Positions 40,267 through 48,910 of a stretch of DNA of 64,000 bases are shown piece after piece (within the stretch, counting starts at the first letter, position 1; each line of letters opens with the position of its first letter). A program made the position numbers and the translations under genes. A model generated the notes under the pieces. The model had not been told where the DNA came from. It worked only from the letters and a program-made list of their open reading frames with translations, and searched no databases. The stretch comes from a virus. The stretch is taken from positions 1 through 64,000 of the IMG/VR virus record IMGVR_UViG_3300009594_000003; one strand, written 5' to 3'.

Positions 40267-40998
40267 ATGTCTGATGAACAGGCCCTTGAACAGCACAAGA
40301 TCGGGCACTTCGGTTTCAGTGCCGTCCACATTGGCAATCTCGGTGCGGCGGAATACACGCTCGTCACCATCGTCTGCGATCGCAGCGGCAGTACCAACGG
40401 CTTCCAAGCCGATATGGAAGCTGCTCTGAAGGAAGTCATCAAGGCGTGTCAGTTCTCGCCACGAGCCAACAACCTTCTGATCCGTGTCCTAACGTTCGAG
40501 GACTCGCACAGCGAATTCCACGGCTTCAAGCTGCTGGAGCAGATCAACCTCGATGACTACAACGGGGCATTGGCACCGGACGGCTACACCGCCTGTTACG
40601 ACGCCATGCTCGACGGCATCGAGGCAACCGACAACTTCGGCCAGCAGTTGGATGCCCAGGATTTCAACGTCAACGCTATCCTGTTCTTCATTACAGATGG
40701 CGATGACAACCGTTCCACGAACGGTACGACACAAATCAAGCAGGCACTCAGTAAGGCGGTGAAATCCGAGGCCCTGGAGAGCATCGTCACCATCCTGATC
40801 GGCGTGAACGTCATCGATCCGCACTTCAAGGAGCGGCTGGAGCAGGCTCACCAGCAGTGTGGTTTCACACAATTTATCGCTTTGGGCGATGCGAACAAGA
40901 AGACACTGGCAAAACTCGCTCAGTTCGTCAGCCAGTCGATCTCCTCGCAGTCTCAGGCGTTGGGAACAGGCGGTCCTTCCAAGAGCATCAACTTCTGA
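40267..40998 (+). CDS. vWA-domain protein (TerY-like)
   Basis: A 243-aa protein with a von Willebrand A fold and an intact metal-ion-dependent adhesion site: VCDRSGSTNG (D-x-S-x-S), a Thr in DGYTACYD and FFITDGDDN. No membrane segment. TerY-type vWA proteins occur with a PP2C phosphatase and a protein kinase; both partners are coded in this island (44328 and 46606). Metal-dependent binding of a phospho-regulated partner is likely. Confidence 0.85.
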   Translation: MSDEQALEQHKIGHFGFSAVHIGNLGAAEYTLVTIVCDRSGSTNGFQADMEAALKEVIKACQFSPRANNLLIRVLTFEDSHSEFHGFKLLEQINLDDYNGALAPDGYTACYDAMLDGIEATDNFGQQLDAQDFNVNAILFFITDGDDNRSTNGTTQIKQALSKAVKSEALESIVTILIGVNVIDPHFKERLEQAHQQCGFTQFIALGDANKKTLAKLAQFVSQSISSQSQALGTGGPSKSINF

Positions 40999-41045
40999 AC
41001 TCTGTCCGTTTCGGAGTTGATTCTGACCACGCTGTTCGGAGCAAG

Positions 41046-41075
41046 ACGCCCGGCCCGACATGTCGGGCCGGGCGT
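41046..41075. terminator. Perfect palindrome terminator
   Basis: A perfect 30-bp palindrome (ACGCCCGGCCCGACA and its complement) after the vWA gene and before the pncB promoter. Confidence 0.85.
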
Positions 41076-41082
41076 TCTTGTA

Positions 41083-41110
41083 TTTACAGGCCAAAAACCA
41101 ACACTACAAT
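41083..41110 (+). promoter_or_regulatory. Sigma70-like promoter of pncB
   Basis: TTTACA, 16-nt spacer, TACAAT, 22 nt before the ATG at 41132. Same boxes and spacing as the pncA promoter. Confidence 0.8.
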
Positions 41111-41131
41111 GGTCGTGAAAGAAGGACCGCA

Positions 41132-42316
41132 ATGCTCAAATCGATTCTAGATACCGACCTGTATAAGCTGACGATGCAGCAGGCGGTATTGGAAAAATAT
41201 CCTGATGCCCACGCCGTCTATACTTTCACGAACCGAAGGAAGTCCGACAAGTTCCCTGATAAGTTCGAGGACTACTTGGTTTCCGGCCTCATGGCCTTAA
41301 CTAAGGTGGCGTTGTCGCCCGGTGAGGCAACATGGCTCGCCACGGCTTGCCCCTGGCTCAAGTCCTCCTACATCGAGTACCTCCGCAACTACCGTTTCAA
41401 CTCTTCGGAACTGTTTTTGAAAGTCAGGAATGACGATCTCACTATCACCATCAACGGACCTTGGCACCGAACTATTCTGTGGGAAGTGCCGATGATGGCG
41501 ATCATCAGTGAACTCTATTTTCAGCATGTAGTCACGGATTGGACGCACGAAGGGCAAGAAGAGAAGATCGCAAAGAAGGGTGAACTTTTTAAGGCAGAGC
41601 AGATACGTTGGTCGGACTTCGGTACTCGTCGCCGTCGCTCCTACAAATCACAAGATCGTGTCGTCAACATCTTCAAAGGCAACCCATTCTTCAGCGGCAC
41701 AAGCAACGTCCATCTAGCCCACAAGTACACTGTCCGGCCAATCGGAACTATGGCCCACGAATGGATTATGGGCCACGCCGCTCTCTGCGGTCTGCGGTAC
41801 GCCAACCGCTACGCCCTGCGTGCGTGGAACGATGTGTATCACGGCAACCTGGGGATTGCTCTTACCGACACCTACGGCACACCAGCTTTCTACAAGGACT
41901 TCGATGGCGTGTTAGCTCGTCTTTATGACGGCGTTCGGCATGACAGCGGTAGTCCCTTCGAGTTTGCCGATGCTGCGGTCGCTCATTACAAATCACTCAA
42001 CATCAACCCAGCCCACAAGACCATCGTGTTCAGTGATAGTCTGGACCCTCCATTGGCAGTTCAGCTTGCTCAGCGGTGCCGTCAACTAGGAATCAACGCT
42101 GTTTTTGGTATTGGCACGAACCTCACGAATGATTATGATAGTGGCAAGCCGCTGAATATAGTCATCAAACTGCGTTCACTGAACGGTGTCGAGGTCGTTA
42201 AACTGAGTGACGATCTCAACAAGGCGACCGGCGATAATGACGCCGTGCGTGTCGCCAAGTGGACGTTCTGCAATACACCGCTCGATAAGCCAGGAGTTCA
42301 GAGCTACAAGAGGTAA
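41132..42316 (+). CDS. pncB: Nicotinate phosphoribosyltransferase
   Basis: Makes nicotinate mononucleotide from nicotinate, PRPP and ATP. The 394-aa product aligns with E. coli PncB: SILDTDLYKLTMQQAV, ILWEVPMMAIISE, DFGTRRRRS, FSGTSNVHLA, GTMAHEWIMGH (autophosphorylated His region), LTDTYGT, GVRHDSGSPFEF, TIVFSDSLD and FGIGTNLTND. ATG 41132 is chosen for its AAGGA site; upstream codons are noise. nadE starts 6 nt after its stop, so they share a transcript. Confidence 0.95.
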   Translation: MLKSILDTDLYKLTMQQAVLEKYPDAHAVYTFTNRRKSDKFPDKFEDYLVSGLMALTKVALSPGEATWLATACPWLKSSYIEYLRNYRFNSSELFLKVRNDDLTITINGPWHRTILWEVPMMAIISELYFQHVVTDWTHEGQEEKIAKKGELFKAEQIRWSDFGTRRRRSYKSQDRVVNIFKGNPFFSGTSNVHLAHKYTVRPIGTMAHEWIMGHAALCGLRYANRYALRAWNDVYHGNLGIALTDTYGTPAFYKDFDGVLARLYDGVRHDSGSPFEFADAAVAHYKSLNINPAHKTIVFSDSLDPPLAVQLAQRCRQLGINAVFGIGTNLTNDYDSGKPLNIVIKLRSLNGVEVVKLSDDLNKATGDNDAVRVAKWTFCNTPLDKPGVQSYKR

Positions 42317-42321
42317 CTGAT

Positions 42322-44331
42322 ATGAACGACTTTGGCCTCGCACGCATCACCGTTGTCAGCCCGGAAGTCAAGGTTGGCAACCCAACATTCAATGCTTTCC
42401 AGGTTGCCGATGCGGTCAAGAAAAACCCTGGATCGCAAATTTATCTTTTCCCTGAGTTGGGGATTACCGGCTATACATGTGCCGATCTCTTCAACTCGGC
42501 TACACTTCTCGAACGGACTGTGGATAGTCTAGTCTGGCTCAGCGAGCAGACGTATATGAATGACGCCTTCGTTGTGGTCGGTTTACCTGTCAAAGCAGAC
42601 GGCAGCCTCTACAACTGTGCCGCCGTTATTCACGCCGGGAAAATCCAGGGTCTCATCCCCAAGCAACATCTCCCGACGTACAAAGAATTCTATGAACGTC
42701 GTTGGTTTGCCCCAGCTACCGGCATGGAATCCAGGGCCATCAAGTTCGGGAATCTCTACATTCCTTTTGGTATCGATCTACTTTTCGAGGATGAAAACCA
42801 CCCCAACATCCTCATTGGAATCGAGATTTGCGAGGATGTGTGGACTGTCATCCCGCCCAGCAGCTATCAAGCCTTAGCCGGGGCAACGATCCTCCTCAAC
42901 CTCTCTGCCAGCAATGAAACAGTCGGCAAGGCCTCATATCGCCGTGATCTGGTTCTTAACCAATCTGGCCGCTGCATCGCTGCATATGCTTATGCCAGTT
43001 CTGGCTGGACAGAATCTACCACCGATCTAGTTTTTGGTGGTCACTGCATGATTGCCGAGAACGGTTTGATGCTTACGGAAACCCCCAAGTTTGAGCGGTC
43101 GGCAATGATTACTGCGGATGTTGATGTCGAAAAGCTGGTGCTGGAACGTGAACGCACTTCGAGCTTTGCTGACAACAAACGTCGGCAGGCTGTTCCGTTC
43201 CGCATCTTCCGAATAGCTCTGGAACAGCGGGGCGACGATAGGCTTATGCGGAGCGTGAATCCTCACCCCTTCGTTCCGCATAACACCAAAGAACTAGACG
43301 AACGCTGCAAGGAGATTTTTGGCATCCAGACTCGTGGCCTTGCAAAGCGAATCGAAACAGCCAATGTCAACCGCATGGTAATTGGTGTCTCCGGTGGTTT
43401 AGACTCTACGCTCGCTCTCTTGGTTGCAGCCAAAGCGTGTGATCTAGTTGGCAAGCCGCACAGTACCATCCTGGGGATTACCATGCCGGGTTTCGGCACA
43501 ACAAGCCGGACCAAGAACAACGCCATCAAGTTGATGGAAGCATTGGGCGTCGAGCAGAAAACCATCGACATTCGCCCGGCTACCCTTCATGCCCTGTGTG
43601 ATATACAACACAGGCCATTCGGGATTAAACTTGAAGCTCACTACCCGTATCCAGGCAGTGCGGTTGAAGCGTTGCAGGCACAACTTGCCAACCTGCCACA
43701 CGACAATCGCCACGATCTGGTGTTCGAGAACGTCCAGGCTAGACTCAGGACGTTCCTGTTGATGTCGCATGGTTTCGTCGTCGGCACAGGCGATCTATCG
43801 GAGCTTGCCCTGGGCTGGTGTACGTACAACGGCGATCACATGTCGATGTACAATCCCAACTGTAGCATCCCAAAAACACTGGTGAAGTTCCTTGTGGAAT
43901 ATGTTGCAGAAAACGAAGTGAGAAACTTTGTTAACAGCGACAACACTCTGGTGGACATCTGCAAGACAACAATTTCTCCCGAACTGTTGCCAGCGGGTGC
44001 GGATGGCAACATTCTACAGTCCACCGAGGATGTTGTCGGCCCCTACGAACTGATTGACTTCTTCATGTTCTGTATGATCCGGTGCGGATACGGGCCGAAG
44101 AAGACTTTGTACCTCGCCGAACACGCTGAGTTCAATACAAAGTACACACGAGACCAACTGAAAAATTGGTTGAAGGCTTTCTATTTCCGGTTCTTCTCCT
44201 CGCAATTCAAGCGGTCTTGTGTGCCTGACGGCCCGAAGGTCGGGTCGGTTTCTCTGTCGCCGAGAGGCGACTGGCGTATGCCCAGCGATGCTGATGTATC
44301 AATTTGGGTCAGCGAGGTTGACGAAGCATGA
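42322..44331 (+). CDS. nadE: Glutamine-dependent NAD synthetase
   Basis: Amidates NaAD to NAD using glutamine as ammonia donor. The 669-aa protein has an N-terminal nitrilase-type glutaminase (Glu in FPELGITGY, Lys in PKQHLPTYKEFYE, Cys in GIEICEDVW) and a C-terminal synthetase with the ATP loop GVSGGLDSTLALLV, TMPGFGTTSRTKNN, TGDLSELALGW and YNPNCSIPKTLV. Both halves are intact, so no ammonia supply is needed. The TGA overlaps the next ATG (ATGA), coupling it to the PP2C gene. Confidence 0.96.
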   Translation: MNDFGLARITVVSPEVKVGNPTFNAFQVADAVKKNPGSQIYLFPELGITGYTCADLFNSATLLERTVDSLVWLSEQTYMNDAFVVVGLPVKADGSLYNCAAVIHAGKIQGLIPKQHLPTYKEFYERRWFAPATGMESRAIKFGNLYIPFGIDLLFEDENHPNILIGIEICEDVWTVIPPSSYQALAGATILLNLSASNETVGKASYRRDLVLNQSGRCIAAYAYASSGWTESTTDLVFGGHCMIAENGLMLTETPKFERSAMITADVDVEKLVLERERTSSFADNKRRQAVPFRIFRIALEQRGDDRLMRSVNPHPFVPHNTKELDERCKEIFGIQTRGLAKRIETANVNRMVIGVSGGLDSTLALLVAAKACDLVGKPHSTILGITMPGFGTTSRTKNNAIKLMEALGVEQKTIDIRPATLHALCDIQHRPFGIKLEAHYPYPGSAVEALQAQLANLPHDNRHDLVFENVQARLRTFLLMSHGFVVGTGDLSELALGWCTYNGDHMSMYNPNCSIPKTLVKFLVEYVAENEVRNFVNSDNTLVDICKTTISPELLPAGADGNILQSTEDVVGPYELIDFFMFCMIRCGYGPKKTLYLAEHAEFNTKYTRDQLKNWLKAFYFRFFSSQFKRSCVPDGPKVGSVSLSPRGDWRMPSDADVSIWVSEVDEA

Positions 44332-45179
44332 ACACCGACTCATTCTATGCCAAAGGTTCTACCCACCGTGAGAACCAGGACTACGCCACTCACGGCGAGA
44401 GAGAGGGGCAACCATTCGCTATCATTTCAGATGGATGTTCGTCTGCTCCACGCACTGATTTCGGGGCACGGATTCTGGTGCAAGCCGCCGTGCAATATCT
44501 CGGCGTGGCTGGATACAATGATGATTCATTTAGCCATAGTACGATCAATACGGCCCGTATTTGGTCACATGCCCTGGGCCTGCCTGATGATTGCCTCTGT
44601 GCTACGCTGCTCATGGCTATAGTTGCAAACGTAGATGTAGGAATGCCGCACGTTGACCAGCATATGTACAAGGTCTTCATCAGTGGCGATGGCTTTGTGG
44701 TTGCTCGGCACAAGGACCGCATGGAAATCCACGAATATAAATTTGCTCGTGGTGCCCCATGCTACCTTCGCTACAGCCTGGACCCCAAGATGTCCAAGGA
44801 CTATTGGGCAAAGTTCGGCGATGAGGTCACACATCGCATCTACATGATCGACAACAACGGAAAATCCGACTACCAAAAGGAGACGAAGAAATATCCTGCC
44901 GCTCCGTTCTTCTTTAAGTTGGAGTTTCCCGTCTCCGACTACCTTTGGGTCGCAGTGGTCAGCGACGGCGGCGACTCTTTCTTGGAAACGGTGGACCACG
45001 GCACCGGCCTAGAACCAACCGATGTTCCGGCCAGTACCGTACTATTTGAGCTATTCAACTTCAAGAATTATCAAGGCGAGTTCGTCCAGCAACGGTGCAG
45101 TAAGGCTTTCAAGGAGTTCGGCAAGAAACGCTGGCAGAACGCCGACGACATTGCTGTTGGGGTGATTGCGAGGGACTGA
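44328..45179 (+). CDS. PP2C-type serine/threonine phosphatase
   Basis: A 283-aa protein of the metal-dependent phosphatase family: THRENQDYAT at residue 12 (first metal Asp), ISDGCSSAPRTDFGARIL (second metal site, DGxG variant DGCS), VAVVSDGGDSF and QNADDIAVGVI near the C-terminus (last Asp). Coupled to nadE by ATGA and to the former nadD by 1 nt. It would remove phosphates added by the kinase coded at 46606; the vWA protein at 40267 completes the trio. Confidence 0.85.
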   Translation: MNTDSFYAKGSTHRENQDYATHGEREGQPFAIISDGCSSAPRTDFGARILVQAAVQYLGVAGYNDDSFSHSTINTARIWSHALGLPDDCLCATLLMAIVANVDVGMPHVDQHMYKVFISGDGFVVARHKDRMEIHEYKFARGAPCYLRYSLDPKMSKDYWAKFGDEVTHRIYMIDNNGKSDYQKETKKYPAAPFFFKLEFPVSDYLWVAVVSDGGDSFLETVDHGTGLEPTDVPASTVLFELFNFKNYQGEFVQQRCSKAFKEFGKKRWQNADDIAVGVIARD

Positions 45180-45180
45180 T

Positions 45181-45798
45181 ATAAGAATCGGACTTCTAGG
45201 CGAGGCCTTTGACCCAATTACCTGTGCCCACATGGACATGGCTAGAGTTGGACTAGAAGTGTTCGATGAAGTCTAGCTCATGCCATGTAATACACATCCT
45301 TGGGACAAAGAAATGGCCCACGGCTCAGACCGTCTTCATATGATTGAGTTGGCGACTCAACACACCCCCAAAATAAAACCGTGCCCCTACGAACTAGAAA
45401 TGGCACCAAGTTCGTACACCTACGATGTGGTGTGGAGCATGAGACATAAGGTGCGGTTCATGCCGATTGAATTCAGCATCATCGTTGGCATGGACAATGC
45501 CAACAAAATCAAGGAGTGGCATCGCTGGCAAGAACTGATCGAAATGATCCCTTTCCTTGTAGTAAAGAGAAGGGGCATCGAACAACAAACTGATTAGTTC
45601 CTGAAAGCTCCTCATATGTTCAAGGACATCGGGACGGTGACGGGCACACTGCAAACCAACTGCCTAGCCGTACCAATTAGTTCAACACTGGTACGGCGAA
45701 CCATCAGAGAGGGCGGCGATGCCCGCCCATTTCTGCACTTGGACGTGTGGAACTACATCGACAAGAAGGGACTCTACAAGAAAGGTCCAGATGAATAA
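45181..45798 (+). pseudogene. nadD: Nicotinate-nucleotide adenylyltransferase, broken or recoded
   Basis: NadD turns NaMN into NaAD, the step between pncB and nadE. The 206-codon frame reads IRIGLLGEAFDP, then ITCAHMDMARVGLEVFDEV, TAG (45274-45276), LMPCNTHPWDKEM..., EFSIIVGMDNANKI, IEQQTD, TAG (45595-45597), FLKAPHMFKDI and finally VPISSTLVRR. The ends carry the nucleotidyltransferase motifs (T/H-x-G-H, here TCAH, and ISSTxxR). Both TAGs lie where relatives have Trp (VWLMPC, WFLKAPH), the first codon is ATA where ATG is expected, and GLLGG is GLLGE. These changes are G to A. Length equals normal NadD, with no frameshift. Either dead, misread, or read through. Confidence 0.85.
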
Positions 45799-46609
45799 AT
45801 GTTGCGTCTACATGGTGAATCAACATCCGCTGTACATGAACATGGCTTGTAACAGCATAGCCATGTTAAGGAAACATTCGGCCATTCCAGTTCGTGTACT
45901 GCTGATTACCGATTTCGCACGCACCACCTTCTCTAATACACGGAACTACCCCGGCTTGGAACTTGATGTGTCCGATGATGCTGTGAAACGGATGTCGGAC
46001 AGGTTGGTTGTTAAGTGCGAGGAAATGGGAGCGGAAGTAAAGGTACTGAGTCCACACGCCGCCGAAACAGACTACATTCATTGCAACCAATCCTACATGG
46101 CTACGGAATGCCCAGAGGAACTGGTCATGAAAATGGATGCCGACACCTTCCTCTTCGGCGACATCGAGCCTGTTTTCAACGCATACGATGGATACGATGT
46201 AGTCGCCCTGGAAGCGGACTGGTTCAAGAAAGAAAAAGAATGGAAGCCTGAATGGTTCGGGAATCAGACGCCACTCTCTACAGCGGTGATTCTGTTCCGA
46301 AACGAAACGGCCAAACGCTGGGGAGAATTCTTGCCAGGGATGTGTCGGGCGTATGCCGAGGGCGACTCTGACGCCGCTATCTGGGCACGAAACAGAAAAA
46401 TCTTGTATTTGCGGGACGAACTTTCCTTAACACCATTCGTCATCTGCAATACACTGAAATGGAGGCTGTTCAGGGAAGAACACTGTTGCCAGATCAGTGC
46501 CCCGGAGTTTTGGAAAAACATCATTGCACACGCCTTCGGCTACAATTGGCTGAAGGCTTATCAGATGCTCACAGGGAGCAAAGACTTGCCGTTGAGGGCC
46601 GCTCAATGA
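45791..46609 (+). CDS. Glycosyltransferase (DxD type)
   Basis: A 272-aa protein whose ATG overlaps the nadD stop. VYMVNQHPLYMNMACNSIAML is the GT-A start, and VMKMDADTFLFGD carries a D-x-D metal/nucleotide site, as in GT8-like enzymes; HCNQSYMATECPEE and GNQTPLSTAVILFRNE follow. It stands between nadD and the kinase in one coupled operon, unrelated in obvious function, perhaps modifying a protein or cell-surface sugar. The stop overlaps the next start (ATGA). Confidence 0.75.
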   Translation: MNKCCVYMVNQHPLYMNMACNSIAMLRKHSAIPVRVLLITDFARTTFSNTRNYPGLELDVSDDAVKRMSDRLVVKCEEMGAEVKVLSPHAAETDYIHCNQSYMATECPEELVMKMDADTFLFGDIEPVFNAYDGYDVVALEADWFKKEKEWKPEWFGNQTPLSTAVILFRNETAKRWGEFLPGMCRAYAEGDSDAAIWARNRKILYLRDELSLTPFVICNTLKWRLFREEHCCQISAPEFWKNIIAHAFGYNWLKAYQMLTGSKDLPLRAAQ

Positions 46610-48345
46610 AGCTCTACTTGAAGGGAAGTGGCACCGAAATCAACCTGGATCAGCGGGACTTCATTGCCAAAGGCGGCGAGGGCAGCATCTTCGGCAAGGG
46701 GGCGATTGCCTACAAAGTCTATGACGACCCGCACAAGATGATCCCCGTTGCCAAGATCGGCGAACTAGCCGTCCTCGATCATCCGAACATCATCAAGCCA
46801 GACGTTGTGTTGCTAGACGGCAAGAACAAGCCCATCGGCTACACAATGCGATTGCTGAACAACACTCACGTCCTCGTCTCTTTGTTTACCAAAGCCTTCC
46901 GCTTGCGTAATGGTATTGACGACGCCATGATGCTCCATCTGGTCAGGGAACTTCAAAAACTCGTGGCGTTCGTTCACAGCAAACGTATCCTCATCGTTGA
47001 CCTGAACGAGATGAACTTCCTCACGGATGCCGGGTTCAAGGACATCTACGGCATAGATGTCAATTCATACCAAACGCCCGGCTTTCCAGCGACAGCAATT
47101 ATGGATACGATTCGTGACCGCCACATGACGGGCCACAATTTCAACCAGAACACCGACTGGTTTAGCTGGGCCGTTGTTGCCTTTCAAATGCTGATTGGCA
47201 TTCATCCGTATAAGGGATCGCATCCCGACTTTGAGACGATGCCCAAGGACGAGCGACTGAATGCTCGTATGACTAGAAACGTCTCGGTCTTTCACAAGAA
47301 TGCTACATGGCCCAAGGTGTGTCAGCCATTCGATGTCATCCCGCCAACGCTCAAGGGCTGGTTCGTTGACGTGTTTGAGCGTGGACATCGTGGCAACCCG
47401 CCTCCCAATTACGCCGCCGTGGTTGTGGCGGTCGCTACTGCGATTCAAGATATTGTCGGCACCGACCTGTTCGACATTCAGGAACTACAAACCTTCGCCG
47501 AGGAAATCGTGCGGGTATGCTCTACGGCCAACACCACGGTAGTTTTCACCAAAGATAATTTAGTCATTGGCAAGAAGCTCTACCCGCTGCCGTCGCCAAC
47601 GTGCAAGATCGCTTTTGCCCCGAAGACCGAGAACCCCATCGCCTTCTGGATTGACAACGGCCTCAAGGCGTTAGATGTAGTTTCCAACAAGCCGTTGTCC
47701 GTCCCAGCAACCGGCACCGCCCTCCTAGAATGCGACGGTCGTGTGTATGTCCAGAATGGGACATACCTCATGGAGTTTATGATCGGCGAGTTCCCGACCG
47801 GCGTGAAGATTCTGCCAAAACAGGTCGGCAAAGTTATGGATGTGCTGGGTGCCACGCAAATCTACGACGGCGTGATCTTGCAAAACGTCCTGGGAACTTT
47901 CTACGCCACGATCTTCCCGGTGAGCGGCCAGAGCCATCAGGTCAAGCTCACCGAGTTGTCCAAGTACCAGATCATCGACGTCAAGTACGAGAATGGTGTC
48001 CTGGTGGTAGTTGGCACAAAGCTAGTCTCGAAGCGGTCAATGGCAACCAAGAGCAAGTACGACCGTTTCGTGTTCCGCATGTCGCCGGACTACAAGAATT
48101 ACGACTTCTGGACCGCCGAGGACGTAACCTATACCGGAATCAACTTCACCGTCGCCGATCACGGCGTAGCGGTACTGATGAACGAGGAGGAAAAACTGGA
48201 AGCCTTCTCGGAGACGAAAGGATCATCGACTACGCCCAAGAGATTCGATGATGATGCCCTTGACACCGACATGAAGTTGTGTCACCGTGGCAGCAAGATT
48301 CTGTTCGCCAAGGGGAAGAAACTGTATTCCATTTCCATGAAGTAG
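46606..48345 (+). CDS. Protein kinase of the vWA/PP2C-associated type
   Basis: A 579-aa protein. Residues 15-300 form a kinase domain: FIAKGGEGSIFGKGAIAYKVY (Gly loop and Lys), LAVLDHPNIIKP, LIVDLNEMNFLTDAG (catalytic D...N) and IYGIDVNSYQTPGF in place of DFG. The C-terminal 280 residues are repetitive beta strands resembling a propeller. Kinases of this kind appear with vWA and PP2C proteins in Ter systems. ATG 46606 is coupled to the glycosyltransferase; the upstream codons in frame are read-through. Confidence 0.85.
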   Translation: MKLYLKGSGTEINLDQRDFIAKGGEGSIFGKGAIAYKVYDDPHKMIPVAKIGELAVLDHPNIIKPDVVLLDGKNKPIGYTMRLLNNTHVLVSLFTKAFRLRNGIDDAMMLHLVRELQKLVAFVHSKRILIVDLNEMNFLTDAGFKDIYGIDVNSYQTPGFPATAIMDTIRDRHMTGHNFNQNTDWFSWAVVAFQMLIGIHPYKGSHPDFETMPKDERLNARMTRNVSVFHKNATWPKVCQPFDVIPPTLKGWFVDVFERGHRGNPPPNYAAVVVAVATAIQDIVGTDLFDIQELQTFAEEIVRVCSTANTTVVFTKDNLVIGKKLYPLPSPTCKIAFAPKTENPIAFWIDNGLKALDVVSNKPLSVPATGTALLECDGRVYVQNGTYLMEFMIGEFPTGVKILPKQVGKVMDVLGATQIYDGVILQNVLGTFYATIFPVSGQSHQVKLTELSKYQIIDVKYENGVLVVVGTKLVSKRSMATKSKYDRFVFRMSPDYKNYDFWTAEDVTYTGINFTVADHGVAVLMNEEEKLEAFSETKGSSTTPKRFDDDALDTDMKLCHRGSKILFAKGKKLYSISMK

Positions 48346-48354
48346 GAGACTCAC

Positions 48355-48841
48355 ATGCACCCATCAGAGTACATCGAATTTCTCAAAACCGGCAATGGTG
48401 CCAAGGTTGACGGTCTGTGTGGCCGGATTATCCGGGGCAAGACGCCGTAGTGCTTCTCTCGCCTCTCCGATGATCCGAACCGCAAGGTAGTCATGCTCAC
48501 CGATGCGGAGGACTTGCAATCGTTGCTGGGAAAGAATAGCTATCAGATGCTCATTACCATCGGTCATCATCCCGACCACATCAACCAGTGTCTCAGCGAA
48601 GGCAAGAGCTACAAGATCGTGGTGTTCCCGGCCAGCAGTGCCCTCGAAGGCACTTGGGATAGTCGTGAAGCTCGGCTCCCAGGTTTACCCCGACGTGGCC
48701 CCAGAATTCGGACGGCTCCCATTCTCGGTCATCGAACAACTGGCCGGTTATCACTTCAAGGATGTCGATGATCCGACACATCCGAAGTTCATGTCGCACG
48801 AGCGGTTCCAAGCCCTGATCGTTCAGCCTTCACACCCCTAA
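48355..48841 (+). pseudogene. Unknown gene after the kinase, broken
   Basis: ATG 48355 with AGGAG gives 31 codons (MHPSEYIEFLKTGNGAKV..., RGKTP), a TAG (48448-48450), then CFSRLSDDPNRKVVML..., SYQMLITIGHHPDHINQ and, after a +1 change near 48660, VKLGSQVYPDVAPEFGRL..., ending at TAA 48841. Combined it is a 160-aa alpha/beta protein. No family recognised. Position suggests it belonged to the kinase operon. Confidence 0.55.
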
Positions 48842-48865
48842 CGCCCCGGCCAAGGGCCGGGGCGT
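48841..48865. terminator. Hairpin terminator
   Basis: ACGCCCCGGCC, loop AAG, GGCCGGGGCGT, then TTCCGTTT; end of the kinase operon. Confidence 0.88.
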
Positions 48866-48870
48866 TTCCG

Positions 48871-48906
48871 TTTACATAAGCTGTTTCTGTACTAGAATGA
48901 TAAATA
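48871..48906 (+). promoter_or_regulatory. Composite early/late promoter
   Basis: TTTACA, 16-nt spacer, TAGAAT (48871-48898), overlapping ATAAATAG (48900-48907) a few bases before the ATG at 48911. The same start could be read by the host sigma70 and by the late system. Confidence 0.65.
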
Positions 48907-48910
48907 GAGC

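Noticed and set aside
45280-45597. Separate short gene starting at ATG inside nadD
   Set aside because: It is the middle of the NadD frame between the two TAG codons, lacks a ribosome site and alone would have neither nucleotide-binding motif.
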